A DNA stretch of 64,000 nt, taken from the NCBI GenBank assembly GCA_964555645.1, contig CAZKTA010000013.1, forward strand, positions 1-64,000. The letters are read 5' to 3'. Positions 59,831 through 64,000 of this stretch are shown here, piece after piece. Both the position numbers and the translations under genes were made by a program. The notes under the pieces were generated by a model. That model did not search any database, was not told the DNA's origin, and saw only the letters and a list, made by a program, of their open reading frames with translations. Each line of letters opens with the position of its first letter. Within the stretch, counting starts at the first letter, position 1. Source of the DNA: DTLC01 sp964555645 (GTDB lineage Bacteria; Verrucomicrobiota; Verrucomicrobiia; Limisphaerales; DTLC01).

Positions 59831-62484
59831 TTGTTTGGGAATTCGAGCGTGAATTCGCAGAACTTGCCTGGTTCACTTCTCACGTGAATGGCTCCGTTAA
59901 ATTCGCGCATGATTCGGTAACATATGCTTAATCCAAGCCCCATGCCTTCACCCACGTCTTTCGTGGTGAAGAACGGATCAAAAATCTTGTCAATGTATTC
60001 GGGTTTTATGCCTGGCCCGTTGTCGCGAATGCTCAGCATGTAACGGCCGTTTTCAGCCCAGCCCCGAATTACAATGGTCGGTGTTTCACCATTGAAAGAT
60101 TTATGGCGCAGCGCATCGAGCGAGTTTTGCAGCAGGTTTACACAGACATGGATGAGTTTGTTTTTGTTTGCCCAGACTATGTGGCCTTCGGCGAGGTTTT
60201 GTTCGAGCCTGATTTTTCTACGCAATTCATTGCTTAGCAACCGGATAGCAACTGAGACCACTTCTGCCAGGTCAACTTGTTCGGATTGGCCGGGCTCGGG
60301 ATGTGTAAACATTCGGAGGTCTGACACAATCTTTTTGACCCTGTCGAGGCCTTCCTCGATGTCTCTGAGTATTTCCGCGTACTCTCGTTGTTCCTTTTGC
60401 TTTAGCATGTGGGTTCTGTTACGCAATGCGTAAAGTCCCGTAATTGCAAAATTCAGGGGGTTGTTGATTTCATGTATGATGCCGGCGCTCATTCGGCCTA
60501 GAGAAGCAAGCTTTTCGGTTTGTACCAGCTGCAGTTCGGTTTCTTTAAGCTGCCTGATTGTGTCTTGGAGCACTTTGTTCTGTTTGGCAAGCTCGCGTTG
60601 AGACCTGTAAGAATCGAGCAGATTTTTCAACCGTACATTCAGTTCGGTGGTGGAGAACGGCTTCGACAGGAAGTCACTTGCACCAGCCGAAAGCGCGGCT
60701 AGTTTGGTCTGTTCGTCCGCCTTTGCGGTGAGGATAATCACCGGTATGGGCTGGGTCTGGACATTCTGCCGAATTTCGCGACAGGCCTGCAGACCGTCTT
60801 TTTCGGGCATCATCATATCCAACACGATAATGTCAGGCAGAAACTGTGCCGCTTTTTCGACTGCCTGTTGTCCATCAGCAGCTTCCAAAACACGATAGAG
60901 CGGACTCAATTCTGATTTGAGAAAACGCAGCATTTCGGGTTCGTCGTCGGCGATCAGCACGGTTGGCTTGGTGCTGCCCTCGGCTAAGGACTCAATCGGT
61001 CGGATAGCGCCTCGCACGGGTGCAACGGCAGGGAACAACTCGGCTCGCCGGTACAGGTCGCTTAGCCACTCCTCGGGACCAAACAGTGCAGTGTCGGTTT
61101 GCCCTGTTGCCCGGGTGGATTCAGTGTCCTGTGCATGTGCATTGGGTTTAGCTTTTCGATACGGCAAATGCACGGTGAAAGTTGTGCCTTTGCCTTCTTG
61201 ACTTTGTACCTCGACCCTGCCTCCTAACAGCTCGGTTAGTTCCTTGACAAGCGCCAGGCCGATGCCAGTGCCCGGATATTTGCGCTGCGTCGAGCCGTTG
61301 GCTTGCCAAAACCTATCAAAAATTAAAGACAGGTGTTTCTCTGAGATTCCGATGCCTGTGTCTTTGACACTTAACAAAAGTTCGTTGCCTTCATGGCGGG
61401 CGGTAATCTCGACCTGTCCACCCGCAGGGGTAAATTTAAGTGCATTGAATATGAGGTTCAGCAGGATTTTCTCCAGTTTATCCCGGTCTGTCAGTACTGT
61501 GCCAAGGTCGGGTTCAATTGTGGTTGAGACCTTTATTTGTTTGTCTTCTGCCACTTGACGAACTGCGCTGGCTAGGCCGCAGATGAATTCCTGGAGTTGA
61601 ACCGGAACTGTTTTGATTTTAATACGGCCCGAGTCAAGGTGCACCAGATCAAGCAGGTCATTTATCAGTTTCAGCAGGCGCAGCCCGTTTGAATGCATCG
61701 TCAGGAGTAGATCGTTTATTTGTGTGTCGAACGACTTGCTGTACCGCTGTAGTAGTGTTTCAAGCGGGGCCATTAACAGCGTAAGTGGTGTGCGCAGTTC
61801 ATGGCTGATGTTGGCGAAGAATCTGCTTTTGATCTGGTCAAGCTCGCGCAGTTTTTGGTTTGTCGCCTCGAGCATGCGTTTGTTTTTCTCCAGTTCGTAT
61901 CTTAGGATGAACTCACGCTGGCGCAGTTGGTTGAATATGTAGTTGCCGGTTGCAACGATGAACCCAGTCAGGACAAGGAAGTAAAAGTTGTTGAAAATAA
62001 CCGGTAGTTGCCCTTGTGTTCCCTTAGCCAGGCATGCCACGAAATACATGATCAGTACGCTGGTCACCGCGATCAACGATTCTGCCATATTCCATCTCAG
62101 CACGACACTTACACCGAGTAAAACCAAGTTCAGCCCGGCATAATACGGTGAGGACGGGCCTTCGGTTTCGTAGATCATCCATGTCATGAAAAGTGCAGGG
62201 AGCAGGACCACAAGTAACCCCAGGAGCTTGTAAAACCTGCGGCCGAACTCCAGTCCGTACAGGTACCAAATCAAAGCGCTCAAAGCCGCCGAGCCAATTC
62301 GTACAATTGCAAAAGGCACCTGTTTATGTGGATAAACAAAGTAATCCAGCATTATACCGGCCGGCATCAACATACAAACGAGCAACGCTGCGACCTTGCC
62401 CGTGTTAATACGTTCCTGCCGTTCGTTAACAAGGTAAGCGGCCCGGAATTCCTCGTCGGCCAGATATTTTGCTAGCTCACGCAT
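59824..62484 (-). CDS. Six-TM hybrid sensor kinase with internal receiver and second kinase
   Basis: An 886-residue membrane protein. Six TM helices lie near residues 31-50, 57-78, 86-105, 115-130, 135-153 and 164-184, with no periplasmic sensing domain, as in PhcS/LqsS-type receptors for lipid-like signals. A first kinase follows (His228 in FANISHELRTPLTL; NLIFNALKF; DTGIGISE; TGIGLALVKEL). Next come a receiver (VLIADDEPEML, Asp556 in VLDMMMPEKDG, FLSKPFS) and a second kinase (His671 in AGIIHEINNPLNFA; NLLQNSLDAL; DNGPGIKPE; GLGLSICYRI). The layout is equivalent to a PhcS sensor fused to a receiver-kinase. The gene overlaps the methyltransferase gene by 8 nt upstream and the receiver-kinase gene by 7 nt downstream, so production is tightly coupled. 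Confidence 0.85.
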   Translation of the reverse strand: MRELAKYLADEEFRAAYLVNERQERINTGKVAALLVCMLMPAGIMLDYFVYPHKQVPFAIVRIGSAALSALIWYLYGLEFGRRFYKLLGLLVVLLPALFMTWMIYETEGPSSPYYAGLNLVLLGVSVVLRWNMAESLIAVTSVLIMYFVACLAKGTQGQLPVIFNNFYFLVLTGFIVATGNYIFNQLRQREFILRYELEKNKRMLEATNQKLRELDQIKSRFFANISHELRTPLTLLMAPLETLLQRYSKSFDTQINDLLLTMHSNGLRLLKLINDLLDLVHLDSGRIKIKTVPVQLQEFICGLASAVRQVAEDKQIKVSTTIEPDLGTVLTDRDKLEKILLNLIFNALKFTPAGGQVEITARHEGNELLLSVKDTGIGISEKHLSLIFDRFWQANGSTQRKYPGTGIGLALVKELTELLGGRVEVQSQEGKGTTFTVHLPYRKAKPNAHAQDTESTRATGQTDTALFGPEEWLSDLYRRAELFPAVAPVRGAIRPIESLAEGSTKPTVLIADDEPEMLRFLKSELSPLYRVLEAADGQQAVEKAAQFLPDIIVLDMMMPEKDGLQACREIRQNVQTQPIPVIILTAKADEQTKLAALSAGASDFLSKPFSTTELNVRLKNLLDSYRSQRELAKQNKVLQDTIRQLKETELQLVQTEKLASLGRMSAGIIHEINNPLNFAITGLYALRNRTHMLKQKEQREYAEILRDIEEGLDRVKKIVSDLRMFTHPEPGQSEQVDLAEVVSVAIRLLSNELRRKIRLEQNLAEGHIVWANKNKLIHVCVNLLQNSLDALRHKSFNGETPTIVIRGWAENGRYMLSIRDNGPGIKPEYIDKIFDPFFTTKDVGEGMGLGLSICYRIMREFNGAIHVRSEPGKFCEFTLEFPNKC

Positions 62485-63919
62485 TGTGCGGCTTCCGCAG
62501 TTCCAAAAATATGTTTGTGCCGGTTCGGTCTGTGTGCACGCGCACGTGACTAGGGGCGACGTTGCTTGGGGCTAAATCAACCAGTTGTTGTCCTGTACGG
62601 TAGATCAAGTGCCACTCCACCAAGTGTTCCATCAAATACCGCCAAGGGTTTTTTGGGTGAAGGTTAGTCACGAGCAATAATCCCCCAGGCGCGATCCACT
62701 GATACAGCAACTGGAACAAGTCCCGACACACGCGGTCAGACAGGTAATCGAACAAGCCGCCACAGTAGATAAAATCGAACTGGATTTTTCCGGTCTGCTC
62801 GGTTCTTAGAGTTTTTTGCCTTAGCAATTGTTGGGCAGACTGGAGGACGACCTCAAATTTTGTGCGCCGCCCGAATTGCAGTTTTCTTTTGGTAAGCGCC
62901 TTTTGAACGTAATCGAGTGCCTCCTTGCTGAAGTCCACCAGGGTTAACTCAGTCTGATCACTCAACGAGTCCTGAGCCATGAATTGCTGGATTTCCTGTG
63001 CCGGGCCGCAACCTAGGCTCAAGAAGCGCGCTATTCGTTCTGACTTTACGACCCGAGCAGCCTCGGCACTCAGTTTTTCGCGGAGATATACCAACCGATT
63101 TCGGTGGCCTTCAGTTGGAGCTTGACTTAGGAACCATGCGTTTAGCATTCGGGCAAACAGTGAGTTGCCTTCGAACCGGTTGCGCATCATCATGTTCACC
63201 GTTTCGTAGTCGCCTGCATAACCGAGCGGTTTATGGAAGCACCGGTGCACAAACGGTGCACAAAGCACAATTGGATGCAGTTGACGACGGACATATGCGT
63301 AATGGGCTGGGGCCAGGTCTGGTTCGACTCGAGCGGCCGCAGTCTCGAATTTTTCGAAAAGGCCGTCTATGCATGGTAACACGAGCTTTGCGAGTTGCTC
63401 GGTTATTTCTACTTGATACTCTCGCAATCCTGTGTGCGCGTTTAAGCCGGTCGCAAGTTCAACTTGCTCGGTCCAAAGCTGCAGGTCGGTCAAAAACGAG
63501 TGCAAATCTGCAACCACGATTTTGTACTGTGGCATGACCTTGTAAAGCTTTTGCCATTCTGTGACGAATCGCTTGAACTCGCTGCGTAACCCGCCATTAG
63601 CAGCGGTTTTGAAGGTCACTTCGAGGTCTTTCCAGCCGGTTTCGTCCAGTGTAGTCTCGCAGATTATTTTTGTGCCAGCGTCGGTGAGTGACCTAATTAC
63701 GCCGCGCCCCGAATAGATTGTATTGTCCTGCACAACAATCCGCAAATCGCTCAGAGCTTCCGAAGTGCGAAGGACGCATTCTGGAGTACCGAACTCAAAT
63801 GTGAGGGATAGCCTTGTCAAACGTAGCGGCCTAGCGTGCACAATGGTGCCGTCACTGCTGCGGCATGACACTGCACTTGCAGCGGGACTCCACTCGGACT
63901 TTTTTGCCCAAGCTGCCAT
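62477..63919 (-). CDS. SAM-dependent methyltransferase of the PhcB / EF (3-OH fatty acid methyl ester) type
   Basis: A 480-residue protein. Residues ~10-100 look like a PilZ-type beta barrel (VHARPLRLTRLSLTFEF, YSGRGVIRSLTD). A helical middle region leads to HKPLGYAGDYETVNMMM and RNRLVYLREKL, signatures I associate with proteins named extracellular-factor 3-hydroxypalmitic acid methyl ester biosynthesis. The methyltransferase core has FLSLGCGPAQEIQQFM (SAM-binding), LTLVDFSKEALDYV, FDFIYCGGLFDYLSDRVC and ending GTNIFLELRKP. In Ralstonia, PhcB methylates a 3-hydroxy fatty acid to make the quorum signal. It leads an overlapping operon with a six-TM kinase. The signal made here is not known. The PilZ-like part could add cyclic-di-GMP control, but its key residues are not obvious. 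Confidence 0.75.
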   Translation of the reverse strand: MAAWAKKSEWSPAASAVSCRSSDGTIVHARPLRLTRLSLTFEFGTPECVLRTSEALSDLRIVVQDNTIYSGRGVIRSLTDAGTKIICETTLDETGWKDLEVTFKTAANGGLRSEFKRFVTEWQKLYKVMPQYKIVVADLHSFLTDLQLWTEQVELATGLNAHTGLREYQVEITEQLAKLVLPCIDGLFEKFETAAARVEPDLAPAHYAYVRRQLHPIVLCAPFVHRCFHKPLGYAGDYETVNMMMRNRFEGNSLFARMLNAWFLSQAPTEGHRNRLVYLREKLSAEAARVVKSERIARFLSLGCGPAQEIQQFMAQDSLSDQTELTLVDFSKEALDYVQKALTKRKLQFGRRTKFEVVLQSAQQLLRQKTLRTEQTGKIQFDFIYCGGLFDYLSDRVCRDLFQLLYQWIAPGGLLLVTNLHPKNPWRYLMEHLVEWHLIYRTGQQLVDLAPSNVAPSHVRVHTDRTGTNIFLELRKPHNA

Positions 63920-64000
63920 AAGTAAAAAATGTACGTTTACGCCGGCGATGCAACCTGCACCCGGCTGCTGTTATCTGTGCATCACGTCTTTGCGATAGTT

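Overview
The window looks like a chromosomal segment of a Verrucomicrobiota bacterium, most likely of the Pedosphaera/Limisphaera lineage. This is inferred from the mix of gene families, since no rRNA is present. The supporting signs are a pseudopilin with a GFTLIELLVVIAIIAIL-type N-terminus, LamG and PEP-CTERM surface proteins, a XylR-like regulator (sugar-binding domain plus AraC helix-turn-helix), and several secreted proteins carrying a W...FYRL-type beta domain. I found no tRNA, rRNA or CRISPR array.

Layout. 1-1.1 kb: decayed RHS-family gene with an HExxH metalloprotease-like end, followed by a decayed small lipoprotein gene. 1.5-6.5 kb (minus): a large unrecognised protein, an iron alcohol dehydrogenase, a cupin and hisD. 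6.8-7.5 kb: pyrF. 8.1-14.8 kb: TetR regulator and a complete RND efflux pump (adaptor, pump, outer-membrane channel). 15-16.4 kb: a fucose/arabinose isomerase-family enzyme. 16.8-22 kb: SGNH/TPR protein facing a carbamoyltransferase-SxtJ-DUF5989 operon. 22.3-29.6 kb: XylR/AraC regulator, pseudopilin and a four-fold LamG/Ig protein. 29.8-31.5 kb: a broken IS630-type element next to the 3' remnant of a LamG gene. 31.6-49.2 kb: an arabinan/arabinose locus with three GH51, two GH43, a Zn-dehydrogenase, araB, araD, a mutarotase and a sodium/sugar symporter. 49.9-56 kb: GMP-synthase ATPase subunit, carB and an ETF-QO-like flavoprotein fused to a ferredoxin domain. 56.6-58.4 kb: secreted metallo-beta-lactamase-fold protein and a response regulator. 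58.5-63.9 kb (minus): a three-gene operon resembling the Phc quorum-sensing system.

How the genes work together. The arabinan locus can be read as a pathway. Secreted GH43 and GH51 enzymes release L-arabinose, the mutarotase interconverts anomers, the SSS symporter imports the sugar, and AraB and AraD complete conversion to D-xylulose-5-phosphate. The isomerase step (araA) is missing from the locus, and the isomerase at 15 kb is a candidate for it.

The two most interesting signals are as follows. (1) The overlapping operon at 58.5-63.9 kb combines a PhcB/EF-type methyltransferase (the family that makes 3-hydroxy fatty acid methyl ester signals), a six-TM kinase fused to a receiver and a second kinase, and a receiver-kinase protein. 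(2) A 33-bp motif lies upstream of three surface-protein genes (23469-23501, 25536-25568, 36259-36291). It contains a 21-bp-spaced direct repeat, the geometry expected for an AraC-family protein, and one copy starts just after the XylR/AraC regulator gene.
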